Shown one piece after another: positions 23,360 through 35,129 of a stretch of DNA of 64,000 bases. The position numbers and the translations under genes are program-made. The notes under the pieces were generated by a model. That model saw only the letters and a program-made list of their open reading frames with translations. It was not told the origin of the DNA and searched no databases. The stretch's first letter is position 1. Each line of letters opens with the position of its first letter. Source of the DNA: Nephrocerus scutellatus (taxonomy: Eukaryota; Arthropoda; Insecta; Diptera; Pipunculidae); the NCBI GenBank assembly GCA_947095585.1, contig OX352765.1, positions 24,396,254-24,460,253 on the forward strand. Reading direction: 5' to 3'.

Positions 23360-24065
23360 CTAGAACTTCTTTAACATTGTTGGCTTATTGGCATAAACTA
23401 ACGACTTAACGTAACCCCATAAAAAGATATCCAACGGCGTTAAATCGCATGAGCGAGCTGGCCATGCGACCGGAACATTTCTATAGATTACACGATTACC
23501 GAAGATCCACTTCAATAGATCAATTGTTTGACCAGCTGTGTGGCACCATCTTGTTGGAACCACATATCACTGATAACAAATTAATTCAATTCTAGCCAAA
23601 AATAGTGTTCCAACGTGACACGATAGCGAACTCAATTGACCGTAACATGGCGATCATTTTCATCGACAAAAAAATACGGTCAAATCCGGTATGAAATCCA
23701 CACCACACGATCACTTTTTGTGGAGGCAATGGAGTCTCTTGAAGCACTTGTGAGTTCGTTGCTGTCCAGTAACGCATATTTTGCTTATTGGCAAAGTCAC
23801 TAAGCCAAAAATGAACTTCACCGTTGAAGATGATTTTTCGATGAAATTCAGGATTTTCTTCATACTTTTGCAGAGTCCAATCGGAGAAGTTTCGGCGCTT
23901 CAAATGATCAAGAGGCTTCAGTTCTTGAACCTTGAGTTAATTTAAACTTGTAAGGGTGTTGGCCAAGATATTTACGCAAAATTCGCCATAATGTTGACTG
24001 TGAGATTCTCAATTCCTGTGAACGGAATCGACTGATTTGACTCATTTTGAACTGAAGCACTTACC
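23360..24065 (-). pseudogene. Tc1/mariner-superfamily transposase remnant
   Basis: The minus strand reads, in two frames: RRNFSDWTLQKYEENPEFHR, a region equal to the DEAHF block but with Asp replaced by Gly (FNGEVHFWL, about 23815), then NKQNMRYWTATNSQV. Next come QQDGAT with a frameshift and the SCDLTPLDIFLWGYVKS block (23390-23450). The loss of the first catalytic Asp and the frameshift make it inactive. The upstream part (23900-24060) encodes a diverged N-terminal helix-turn-helix region. Terminal repeats were not found. Confidence 0.8.
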
Positions 24066-24206
24066 GGCTGCGATAGTTGCGTTACTTTGACTGGTGCGTT
24101 GTCTCACTCGCACAGGAATATTCAACCGTGAATATGCTGTGAGCAATGAACTAGTAAATTAAAAAAAAACACCCCATAAAAACCATAAAATCTTCGTCTA
24201 AATTCT

Positions 24207-24840
24207 CTAACCGGAGATACACATGTGTGCAAAGTTTGAATAAAATCGGGTTACTTATTTTTTAAAAAAATCATATGGGCGCTTAGGCCCGAGCGGTCCC
24301 AAATTTTATTAGAAAGTGTTGTCATCGTAAATACACGTGTGTGCAAAGTTTGAATAAAATCGGGTTACTTATTTTTTAAAAAAATCATATGGGCGCTGAG
24401 GCCCGAGCGGTCCCAAATTTTAATAGAAAGTGTTGTCATCGGAAATACACGTGTGTGCAAAGTTTGAATAAAATCGGGTTACTTATTTTTTAAAAAAATT
24501 ATATGGGCGCTGAGGCCCGAGCGGTCCCAAATTTTAATAGAAAGTGTTGTCATCGGAAATACACGTGTGTGCAAAGTTTGAATAAAATCGGGTTACTTAT
24601 TTTTTAAAAAAATCATATGGGCGCTGAGGCCCGAGCGGTCCCAAATTTTAATAGAAAGTGTTGTCATCGGAAATACACGTGTGTGCAAAGTTTGAATAAA
24701 ATCGGGTTACTTATTTTTTAAAAAAATTATATGGGCGCTGAGGCCCGAGCGGTCCCAAATTTTAATAGAAAGTGTTGTCATCGTAAATACACGTGTGTGC
24801 AAAGCTTCAGTTAAATCGGGCTTTGGGAAGCGGGTTAAAA
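24207..24840 (+). repeat. Tandem array, 114-bp unit, about 5.5 copies
   Basis: GTCATCG recurs at 24321, 24435, 24549, 24663 and 24777, exactly 114 bases apart. Each unit contains GTGTGCAAAGTTTGAATAAA, ATCGGGTTACTTATTTTTTA, GGCCCGAGCGGTCCC and AATAGAAAGTGTTGTC. Copies are nearly identical. Single diverged units of the same family occur at 45.3-45.5 kb and 58.8-59.2 kb. Confidence 0.9.
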
Positions 24841-25082
24841 ATTGATCGCAAGCTTCCACGACAAACACACACGGGCAGGCCAAGTTAATATAGAGAATTC
24901 AAAAAAACAGTGAGATATTCGAACCAGCGATTGCACAAAACAGAGAAAAATAAAAAAAAAGTAACACGGAACACACATAATAATCGGCAAATGTCGTTCG
25001 GCTTGCGTCCGTCTCATTCTGCTTCTGATTCTATTTCTCGTTTGTCTTGTGTATTACATATAAAATATTGATGTCCTGGAAT
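24841..25082. other. Flank of tandem array
   Basis: Contains GTTAATATAGAGAATT, the same tail that follows the family copies at 45.55 and 59.2 kb, so it is the 3' end of that repeat element, then unique AT-rich sequence. Confidence 0.5.
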
Positions 25083-26008
25083 GGGATTATGCACATGGCG
25101 AGTCGCCCTTTTTGAGGGACTTTTAGCTAAAAGGCGAGAAATAGCGATTATGCACTAGTCGAGTAGACACTCGCTCTCGCCTTTTTTTTGTCCATGTATA
25201 ATGCATAGTGAGAAGTAGCGCGAGAAGTTTTTTGTTTTGTTTTTCGAAATAAACGTTTTTTTATAAACGTAAATTTTTATTTGAATTGGTTGTGGGTAAG
25301 ATAATAGTGAAAATAAACATTTTTATTTTTATTTAATTTATCATATTTATAATTTCAGTTTGCATATATGTATTATATATTATTTCACAAAAATGGAAAG
25401 AATTACTAAACAAAAAAAAAGAACTATGATAAATTTAATAGAGGAAAATTTTGAATTCATTAACGGGAGATTCAAGTCGGCTCAAGGGACACATTGACAA
25501 TGGGAAAATATTCTTTCATACTATTTATTAAATTAATTAATAAACCTTTCGTTAGTCGGTAAAGTTCCTGGAATTTTTGGATAAAATATTGACTTAATTA
25601 AATATATAAATAAATAACATACATATGTGTATACTATTAAAATTATATACCTTGTATCGTTGATTTCAAAAGGGTTTAATTCGTCCCTAAGGCGATACCG
25701 GATTATTCTCATATAATTTTTTTATCAAAAAAAACCGCAATTGGCAAATTATCCATTTTTAAATTTTAATTTATGTAAATATTTTTATTATTTTCAAATT
25801 CACAACACAATATCACAACATAAAATGTCATCCAATTTCAAACAACAACAAAAGCACAATATGACAGCTAAATTCATAGTTGCTCAATTTTCTCGCCTTT
25901 TACTTTTGTCGTTTTCTGCATAATCGCTAAAAAACTGTCGGACAAAACAAAAAGGCGAGAAATCAAACCAAAACTCGCTTCTCGCCTTTTGTGCATAATC
26001 CCACTCCT
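25080..26008. mobile_element. Foldback/MITE-like DNA element of about 925 bp
   Basis: Ends are inverted: CTGGAATGGGATTATGCACA at the left and TGTGCATAATCCCACTCCTG at the right. Sub-terminal blocks are also mirrored: AAAGGCGAGAA and ATAGCGATTATGCA near 25130-25155, TTCTCGCCTTTT and TGCATAATCGC near 25890-25925. The middle is AT-rich and non-coding. I saw no clear target duplication. Confidence 0.65.
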
Positions 26009-27030
26009 GTGTTTATTTATGCCTCTTTCGATTAATTAAAACCGTACCCGAAACCATACCCACGGGTACGCTAGAACGCCAAATCGAAAACAAATTTAAG
26101 AAGAACAGCAAACTGAGAAATTAGTCTGCTTGCTCTCTCATCGCCATATTGCTGAGTGAACGAAACCTTACCTGTCGATTTCCGACGGGTAGCAAAGTTA
26201 CAGTGTCGGTTACAAAACCTTCCAAATAAAACGCAAAATCAAACCGTTCCCCGGGTACAGTTTGCAAATAGAACGCCAAACCAAAACCACGAGACAGAAA
26301 TTTTAACTCTACCCTGCAAATCGAAAGAGCTATTAGTTCATCTATTGCCAAAGCAGTGGTACCTAAGCTAGCGGTCGAGACCCGAAATCGGGTCGCAAGA
26401 TATTTTATTGAAGTCATGATCATTAGTTATCTGGGTAAAATTGCGTTTGCGGTTGCACATTGTATAATTCTTAAAGCTTAAAGAATTTCCAGGATCTGAA
26501 TAGAGTTTTTTAAAAAATTGTTACCGCTAAACTTTATTAAAAGTAGCGTTCTTAATTCTCTTTCTTTCTTTTCTCCCGGTTCTGCAAGGAAATGCGATTG
26601 AAGTATGAAAACCTTCATCTGCATGTAGTGGTAAGATGGTTTTGAATGGGCGGAACGCTACCAATAGTAATTCTTCTCAAAGGCGAGATCCGAATATTTT
26701 TGTCTCAAAAAACCAAATTATGGCTGATCATTTTTGCAACGAAATCTGTGTTATATGGCTGATATATTTAACAAATTCAATGAACTCAATTTATCACTTT
26801 AGGGTGAAAATGTAAATATTATTTATTATGTACTACAGATAATAATAAATAGTTTTGTTGAAAAAATCATTTGCAAACTATATTTTTAAAAACAAAAATG
26901 ATATTTTTCAATGGACAAAACAGTTGATTGAAAAAAATGAATTAAGCGTATCTTTTGTAATAGTTCTAACTGACGATCATCTTTCAGCACTTGAGATTTA
27001 ATTTAAAAAATATTTTCTTCCAAATTTGAT
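26009..27030. other. Gene-less stretch
   Basis: Short overlapping frames on both strands at 26120-26420 without recognisable domains. Nothing else supported. Confidence 0.4.
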
Positions 27031-27039
27031 ATTTCAAAA

Positions 27040-27252
27040 CACGAGTGGATAGCACAGCCATTCACCACAATTCTGCTCGGAGGATGGGGAATCATGCGTG
27101 CACATTCTTTGTGATTGTCCAGCATTGATCTGGTTAAAGAGACGTATTTTCCATAAGGCAATATGTTCGTCGGTGGATATGCGAAGCTCCGCCACTAAGG
27201 ACATACTATCCTTCATAAGGGAGGTAGGTCGCAGTATCAGCCACTTGGGCTA
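27040..27252 (+). mobile_element. 3' end of a non-LTR retrotransposon ORF2
   Basis: The plus-strand frame reads CSEDGESCVHILCDCPAL, the Cys/His knuckle that follows RNase H in R1/LOA-type elements, then a helical tail ending in TAG (27250-27252). Only the last ~65 codons remain. Confidence 0.65.
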
Positions 27253-27375
27253 GGGTTGTCTTCAAAAAAAATTATGCGTTTGCATTCGATCTTTGGAACA
27301 CCTCGTAAAGGGTGATATTTTGTATATGAAAGAACCGTTCGTTATTAGTACATATAGGTAGATAGACAATAATTT

Positions 27376-27501
27376 TTAATTTTCTTCAAATAATCTTTTT
27401 TTTAACTTTGAACCTCTCGCTGTAAAGCCCCACCAACTAACCATAAGAGCCGCAGCGCCCACAATTACTACTAAAGGCACGGTATTAAAAGCTTGGTTCA
27501 T
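27376..27501 (-). CDS. Possible 41-residue single-pass membrane protein
   Basis: From the ATG at 27501 the frame gives MNQAFNTVPLVVIVGAAALM, a hydrophobic helix, then SWWGFTARGSKLKKRLFEEN with basic residues after the helix. It is typical in shape of micro-proteins of mitochondrial or ER membranes. The frame stays open upstream to 27624, and an acceptor-like CAG precedes the ATG by 12 bases. I do not recognise a family. It could be a chance frame or a retrocopy; the membrane segment and charge pattern are the only support. Confidence 0.35.
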   Translation of the reverse strand: MNQAFNTVPLVVIVGAAALMVSWWGFTARGSKLKKRLFEEN

Positions 27502-27683
27502 GAACTTGTTTAACTGGATACAGTTATGTCCGTTTAGAATTCTTAGAAACTGAGCATGATCTAATTCACCATGCCTAAGAAATTGTCTCATGTACGTTTG
27601 GAATAGAGTACATAACTCCAACAAAGTTAAATATGTTTAAACGTGCATTAAGGTTATACAGATCGTGCATTAATCAACTGTAA

Positions 27684-27907
27684 AGGTGCTTTTACACGAT
27701 CCGATCAGTCTGCGTTAAGATTTGCTTAAAAACCCGATACGATTTAAATAGGTCTTTCCCATCCTGTCATTTCTCCGTCTCCGTTTCAGTTTTCATATCA
27801 GTTTTCGTTTTTACACATACAATAAACTGCCAGTTTGACTGAAAACTGAGCGGAGAACTGGAAAGACCTATTTAAAACGATCGGAGAACGATCCTGTAAA
27901 AAGGCCT
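27684..27907. mobile_element. MITE, 224 bp, PIF/Harbinger-like
   Basis: Terminal inverted repeats AGGTGCTTTTACACGATCCG and its partner ending GTAAAAAGGCCT. They are flanked on both sides by TAA (27681-27683 and 27908-27910), the 3-bp duplication typical of PIF/Harbinger. Internal arms (AAATAGGTCTTTCC versus GGAAAGACCTATTT) make the element fold almost completely on itself. Confidence 0.7.
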
Positions 27908-27910
27908 TAA

Positions 27911-29390
27911 CGTGCTTGAAAGCTCTGGCATTTAGATTGAGTAGTCCACATCGGGCTTTCAAAATATGGCTGATCATAACTTGATGATTGGATTCTTCGA
28001 ATTAGTCTGGTTCATCAGTATAGCATAGGTTTCAGTATTCTCCGTCAAACTGCATTGGACGTGCTTGGTTGGTGAACTCAGCAAAAAGTAAATTGTGAGT
28101 ATTTTCTGTAGGAATGTAGATCTAGGAATTTACAATATCTAAAATAAATCTAGAGATCATATTTATCTAGATATCATATATAGATTCTACGTTTTTGAAT
28201 GTTTGGTTTTTTTTTCTTCAAATCAAATGGATTTTTTCATAGGTTGCCAATAGAAAAGTCACTAAAAAGTTAAAATAATCAGACATTCGATTAAAACCTG
28301 TACTTTTAGGCATGGTAGCAAAACTATTGAATCAGTAGTTTCATTAATTTCAGGTTCTTTCTGTTCCTATTGTTTTCAGCAGACATTTCTACAATTGTTA
28401 AAGTCAACTGCTCACTGCGACAGACTTAAATTTTACTGCGTAGTGTTTACCCTATTTATACTTTTGAATATATTAGCCTATAAATAAATAATCGATTTTA
28501 AACGTTTATCGTTTATTTCCTTGTTTTTTACGTCTTAATTCTTCTGTACGCTAGTTTAATTAGTACTCACCCGGAAACGACTTTGGGTAAGTATGGGGCT
28601 TGAAACCGGAGCTGGTACACTAACTTTTATACTGCCGTAGAAAGAAGCTTATGTCGCCAACTCTTGATAAAAAAGGAAAATTATAGCGAAGTTGGACAGC
28701 TACATGTCCTAGAACCTAGAGGTTATGCTGCACTCGTCAATATTTTAGGTAAACAGAGAATGGCCCACTTGCCAACATGTTTGCTCCATAGATAATCGGG
28801 AATTACAGGACATTCAACGATAAACAAATCATTAAGGGTGTCTCGTGCGTTTAGACGCTTCAAAGGAGTGTTCGAAGTTTATCTCCAAAGGCACAAGACA
28901 CCCTTAAAGAAGGAACTGGCGAATCTTGATTACACTATACCCGTTTTATGCTTTCTAAAGCAGTGGTGCTATTTAGGAAACTGTACAGTATTACGGCTCC
29001 AAGATAGTTAGCAAGTTAGATAGCAGGACGGATTGACGACGGTCAACGTAACCACAGCTAAGTTTTAGCTTTATTGGAGCAAAAAATCTTATTATAGGGC
29101 TGGAATGCGAGAAGAAAAAATTGCGGAGATTCAATAACAATAAGATCTCATATGCTAAAAGGAACCAGATTGGCAATTCCTTCGATATGGGATTAACGAA
29201 TCATAATAACGAGTCAAACTAATCCTTCGTTGGAAGAACAGATTGCGATCAAAGGCCGGATTCCGCAAGCGTTGGTATCCAAAAAATGTATTCACTTTAT
29301 TTTTGACCGCGATTTTCTTATCGGAAATTGGAGAGAGTTTTCGGGTACCAAATAAAACTCAAATAATCTTGTGCAAGAGCCATGGGTAGG
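27911..29390. other. Gene-less stretch with one hairpin
   Basis: No coding gene. At 28832-28848 and 28891-28907 two 17-bp arms (TTAAGGGTGTCTCGTGC and GCACAAGACACCCTTAA) pair with a single mismatch around a 42-base loop. It could be a tiny MITE or a structured RNA. Confidence 0.45.
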
Positions 29391-29399
29391 TATATCGTG

Positions 29400-31560
29400 G
29401 AGGAATCTGTGGCTAAGGCATGATTAATTGGGGCACTGTCTTTTATCTTGAAGGCAGTAATCGTCTTCGGGCCTGTTTGATAATTCCAAAAATGATCTCA
29501 GCTAATTTACTGCGACGGTTCTGTTCTCAAGATCTTGTCGCACTTTAAATATCTTATCAGATATGTGGGAGAAAGGCAGAAACCATTGTGGCATTTGCTT
29601 ATCTCCCATATGACTCCATTAGCCCCCCTCCATCAAGGGAACTGATGGAACTGGTCAGATACTCTCAATCTAACAATCTGGGTCTAATTGTTGGATCCAA
29701 TGCGAATTCCCAGCATACCGTCTGGGGAAGCACAAATGCAACAACAGAGGACTTCAACTATTGGACCATATACTTTCCACAAACTTAGTAATAAATAACA
29801 TTGGCAATGAGCCAACATTTATGAACAGTCAGAGGAAAGAAGTGATTGATCTAACGCTGTCAACCGACAAGATGATCAAATCAAATGATGGAAAATGATG
29901 TATGAAAGATATCTCATTGTCCGACCATTGATATATTGGCTTTCAGTTAAGAGCCAAATTTAACACAATTCCAGCCGGCAGAAATCCAAGAAGAACTGAC
30001 TGGACGAAATTCCAAGAGTCTTTTAAAGCTAAAACTAGTCTTTGGAGGCGCAAAAGAAAGCTCACAAACGAAGCTGAAATTGAAGAAAGAGCACCAATTA
30101 TGTGTAAATCCTTAATGGATAGCTTTGTTGAGTCTTGTCCACCCAGAATGGAATGAAAAGGGAAAACTGTTCCCTGGTGGAACAGTGAACTTCAAAAACT
30201 TCGCATGGTCTCACGGAAGCTTCTCAAATGAGCCTTAACAGATCTTGAAAGCGACTGGGAGGCTTATAGGAGTAAGCAGAATGAATATAGGGCAAACGTA
30301 AAGCAGGATAAGCTCGAGTCCTATAGGAACTTCTGCTCCGAAATAAATGAGCTAAGAGAAACAACAAGGCTCTGCAAAATCTTTCAGAAAGACAACAGAG
30401 GTAGTTATTCAGATGGAATCGGTAAAAGCTATATGTCGACTTTGCAAGAATAAGGTCTGGCATTATGAGCATCAGAGTTGGCATGGAAATATATTCCAAA
30501 AGGTTTCGGAACAAATTCCTACCTTCTGATGCCTGTGGACTGTACTGTACCATTTCTTATGTTCAAAAGAGGATATAAAGTTCAATACCATAGCAGGGAA
30601 AGTTGGAAAAATTCAACTGAGATCCTTAGGCAATTCGAGCCCATATTCTTCACTGACGGTTCTCTTACCGATGAAGGAACTGGTGCAAGATGGTTCTTAG
30701 ATGAGAATTCTAAGGAGTCATTCGCACTTGGAATATGGCCAACTGTTTTTCAAACAGAAATATTTGCTATTTTACAAACTGGGCTGTTTCTAAAAGGATA
30801 CAAGGACGAAACTTTGCAATATGTAGTGTGACAGCCAAGCTGCTCTACTAGCACTGGAATCAACTTGTCTCAATTCGAATATTGTTGTAGAATGTAAGAG
30901 AAGACTAAACTCTATATCAAGATGGAATTCAGTCACTGTTATCTGGGTTCCGGGACATATAGGAATAAAAGAAATGAATTTGCTGATGCACTTGCAGGAA
31001 GTGGTTCTTCTGATACTCCTACTGGTCCGGAACCAATGTTAGGCTTGAGTCAGGCAAGCTTAAATATTGGTATTCGAAGATTTATGGAAGCCGAGTAGGA
31101 ACAACGTTGGCACTCAATAAATACATGTAGAACTACCAATCATTTTGTGGATAGGCCGAACAAAAACACCGCTAAGTTCATTTTGGCAATATCCAGAAGG
31201 AACTGTCGGAGCATGGTCGGTTTACTTACAGGATATAACCCGACTGGAAGTTGGGACTTATATTGGATAAAATATGTATGTCTTGGCTGGAGGAAGAAGA
31301 AACAGCAACACATTTCCTCTGTAGCTGTCCTGCTTACTCCAGGCTACGGATGAACGTTTTTGGAAGGGATCTAATAACGATCGAAGAACTTCGGTCGTTG
31401 AAGCTAGAGCAAGTCCTTCGCTACCTTAAAGTAACGAAGAGATTTGAATAGTTAACTTACTGGGAACGAGTACAATGGACCGATGGTCTGAGGGCTCTGG
31501 TGTGGTTTTTGTCAGATTATCACACCAACCCACTACAACTATATATATACGATATACCTA
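29400..31560 (+). mobile_element. Non-LTR retrotransposon lacking its reverse transcriptase
   Basis: Plus-strand fragments run in the normal order. Endonuclease (29588-29788: FAYLPYDSISPPPSRELMEL, then ANSQHTVWGSTNA, with the catalytic Asp changed to Asn) is followed by the SDH motif near 29915. The linker before RT (30150-30350: VPWWNSELQKLR, SDWEAYRSKQNEYR) then jumps directly to an RNase H domain (30640-31020: FFTDGSLTDEGTGARW, VIWVPGHIG). The terminal Cys/His tail is at 31260-31440 (EEEETATHFLCSCPAYSRLR). The whole palm domain is absent. Many stops are present. Confidence 0.8.
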
Positions 31561-33900
31561 TATATATATAATAAAACTTACGCTCGAGGAAAACGGCCTG
31601 CGGAAACCTTTTATACCCAACTTTTTGTAGCTTACATCATTAATATTTAATAGCACCGCATAATTTATCTAAAAGTACCCTAAAGCCGGGTGTGGGTTTG
31701 CATTATTACAAAACCGTGTTTGCCTTTTAGTTACTTTTATGGTTTTCTTCAGAAGCGCAAATGATCGCCTGAAGATAAATTTGGCGACAGTTATATAAAA
31801 TGCAGATCGCTTAAAATACCTTTCGACCAGGCAGATTTCGTTACAGCATCACAAGTTTGCGGCCATGCCTATTTTCTTGTCGCTACCTCTAAGATGTTCA
31901 TTTCGGTTGCTTCTTGTTTAACAAACAAAAATAATAAAAATGTACAAATATATGAGTATGCTCGAATTAGTTCAAGGCTGGAACTATGATATCATGATCT
32001 AATGTGGCTTAAATTAATCTCAAACAAATATGTAATATCAAAATTAAAAAAAAAAAGTTTAAACTACAAAAATCTTAAAGAAAAAGCGGAAGAAATTTCC
32101 TAATATTATATAAATATGTACATACATAATAAGCATTTGCACACGAAAGGGAATAATGATTTAAGCCAATAAGGTAGCCAGCAGTTTTGGCTGGACCAGT
32201 TGTATTTTTGGGTTCATCGAAGCGTGCGTACAACTTTAATTACCAGTTAAAGTGAGCAAAGGTAAATGGTAAGCTGTAGTTTGTGGGGATGATGTAATGA
32301 TGTTATTATCACACACACACACACACACACACACACTAGATGATGTATAGGGCTTTTTCGTTTCGTCACCAGCGGCTTCAACCTCATCATTACCTGTCGT
32401 TTGTTGTTGTTGTTTATTTAAATGCATCAAAACTTGCATTGGTTGCGGCTTGTGTCTTACGATAAAAAATTGACCGAGCTGCTGGCTGTAAACATCAGCA
32501 ACAGTACGACAATAACCATTGGTAAGACACTGCTAACAATTAAGTCGAAAAGAAATGTAGATTATGCAATCGACGAGCATGAAAGTCGAATGCACAACAA
32601 TACCGAAAAGTATTTAAAGTTTTAAAGCTTCAATGATCACTATTGTGTACTGTTGGACGATATTCATTCATTCATTCTGTCCTATGATTCCAAACAGGTT
32701 TTTGATTTCCTTTTCATTTGACTCTGACTTCAAATCTGTCCGTCCATCAGCCTTCGTCTGTGTTGGCTGGAGATTGATTGGAGCTGGGTTATACATTTCG
32801 GTGAAATAATTAAATAATGTTTGTGCATTACATTTTATAAGAAAATTAAACTAATACTATAAAGGGCTTAATATGTGATTTGCTATGCGGATGTATTTGC
32901 ATCTGTGTTAAATAAGGCTGGCAAATTACACTCAGCAACACTTGCATTTCCTTATTTCTTTATTTATAATCGAAATCGTGCGTTTCATTTATCGTATACA
33001 AATACAATCATTATCATTTTATTTTTGGCTTTACAACTAGATTCCGATTCTGTTCTCCTCCCGTTCCAAACTCAAACAAGTAATTAATTGTACTTAATAA
33101 CCCACACTTGTCTCTCGTTTGATTTAAATCACAATTCATAACAAAATCTTTTCTATATATTGATCTTTTATTTTTCATTGTTGTATCAATGAAATTTTGG
33201 AATCAAAATTATAAAATTTTAATTTTATTTTACAAACTGAGAAAAAATATTTTAGAAATAATTTAATTAAAAAATTTACGTAAGTCACACGAACCAACAA
33301 ACAAAAAAGAAACCAGAGAACTCTTATAATCTACGTCTGTACAATTAGAAGTTGGTATGCTATTATATTACCACATACACGATTCATACATATGTATGTA
33401 AATAATTTTTTTTTTTTTTAATTCTAGTGTTTAGCTATCAATTGACGAAGCCAGTTAGGAGAAAAGGTTTACAAGAATATAAGAGAAGAGCACAAACCGT
33501 GTTGCCAGGTATACTTTGGCAATTGCCTGCCAATCGACACATAAAAGAAATATTAAAAAATTACGAACTTTTTCGCCCAAATTAGGGAAAGTTAAATACT
33601 CAAAGCTAGACTTGTAAAACGCAGTCAGCGAGTTTAACGTTGTTTTTCTAAATATTTTGTACTTTCGGTATTTTATACCTTCCACCACTGAAGTTTACCA
33701 TGGCAAATAAAAGGTACAACAACTTTACTCTTGAGGGGCTCTTTGCGGAAGAGTCTTGGGACGGTTTAAAAGAACTACTTTCTGAACTAATAGATTTTTT
33801 TATATCTTCCACAACTGCAGTTTTCTACAGTGGGTCCGGCAAATTAAACGTACAATAACTTAACTATTGAATGGATCTTTGCGGAAAAGTCATGGGACAG
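31561..33900. other. Gene-less stretch with a dinucleotide repeat
   Basis: Unique-looking AT-rich sequence. Includes the (CA)n run at 32311-32337 and a short plus frame at 32422-32625 without domain support. A diverged direct repeat (TTTTGCGGAAGAGTCTTGGG versus TTTGCGGAAAAGTCATGGGA) lies at 33742 and 33880. Confidence 0.45.
32311..32337 (+). repeat. (CA)13 microsatellite
   Basis: Thirteen uninterrupted CA units. Confidence 0.95.
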
Positions 33901-33919
33901 TTAAAAAGAACAACTTTCT

Positions 33920-34080
33920 AAATGTGCGCCACACGCGACACATGTGATGTGACATGTGTGATGGGTTCAGATTTTTTTTCGACTTCTTTGAGATTATTTT
34001 TAACCACCTTCCAGACGACCTAGAGAGCTGAAATTTCGTGAGTGTCTAAGTGAAATTTTCTAGTTTTATGATGACCGTAG
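33920..34080 (-). repeat. Diverged copy of the 63-kb satellite-like family
   Basis: GCGCCACACGCGACACATGT and, in the same span, CGACCTAGAGAGCTGAAATT resemble the units at 62.95-63.77 kb. A further piece is at 34270-34380. Confidence 0.5.
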
Positions 34081-34270
34081 TGCTCCAGTTATACAAACAG
34101 TGGCTTATCTTTGTATTCTTTCTAGTTTGCGGCCATTGTATTTCTTGTTAATCGCCGGCGACCAGATACCAGAGCGCTCCATAGGTGAGAATAGGCCATA
34201 CCACCGCTGTGTACAGCTAAAGAGCCATCCTTAGCTACAGGCCCAGTTTTTACCGATCATTTTGTTACTA
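34080..34270 (-). mobile_element. Non-LTR retrotransposon fragment duplicated from the 36-kb element
   Basis: Nearly identical to 35942-36150 (GTGCTCCAGTTATACAAACA, GAGAATAGGCC, ACCGATCATTTTGTTACT), the post-catalytic part of a minus-strand RT. Confidence 0.7.
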
Positions 34271-34486
34271 GCATATAAAGCAGAGGTTTAACCACCTTTC
34301 GCACGACTTAGAGGGCTCAAATTGACGCATGTCGCAAGTTGTGTGCGGCGCGTGTGACTTCTCATCTTCTTTTCTGCACCATGTTTTTCTTGGTTGAAAC
34401 ACCTTTTTGACATTTTGAGCTAGTGGGTTCTATTGTGTCGCGTACTGTTCACGGGTGTCTTATTTCTATAACTATTCATCCTAACT

Positions 34487-34860
34487 ACCTTAAAAGCTAT
34501 TTCATCGACACTAATATCGGTCGTTTTAGATTATTTTTAGATGTACCCTCCTTCCATGCCCAACCAACACCTAGGAGTGCTAGGGATTTTATTCCGTCGC
34601 TTTTCATCTCAGCAACCCAGAAAACTATATATTCGACACAAATATATGGGTCATCTTACATTACTTTTACATGTCATCCCCTTCCCACCCTACTACTAGG
34701 GATAATAGAGAAATTCAACCGTCAATATTATTCTCAACGACCCCGAAAACTATGGATTCGAAATTAATATCGGTCGTTCTAAATTATTTTTACATGCTAT
34801 CCCCATCTCACGCCCAACACTACGTGTGCTATTGGTGTTTTATCGTCACTAAGCGTATCT
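34487..34860 (+). repeat. About three diverged ~130-bp tandem units
   Basis: Each has an ACTAATATCGGTCGTT-like core followed by ATTATTTTTACATG and a C-rich CCCAACAC segment (about 34510, 34640 and 34760). The core also resembles 5045-5085, next to ORF1 of the 5-kb retrotransposon, so it may be 5' UTR repeats of that family. Confidence 0.55.
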
Positions 34861-35129
34861 TTTGTCTATGATATATAGGTCGGCAGGTAGGTATAGTGGT
34901 GGACCGCGTCGCGACGAATAGCGCTAGAGTGGGCCGTTTTGTAACCACGGACCATTTTAGGTACTCATGTACGAGATCAGATCGATGAATCGGAACTCCG
35001 AAAGGCAAAGAAAGGTATTCTCAATTTGTGGAGTCAGAAACATTTAATTTACAGAGATAATGAATAAGAGTTTCTTTCTTATTAACATCATAGCAATCAT
35101 AGGCAGGATTCCCAGTCTGGCTGCGTAGC

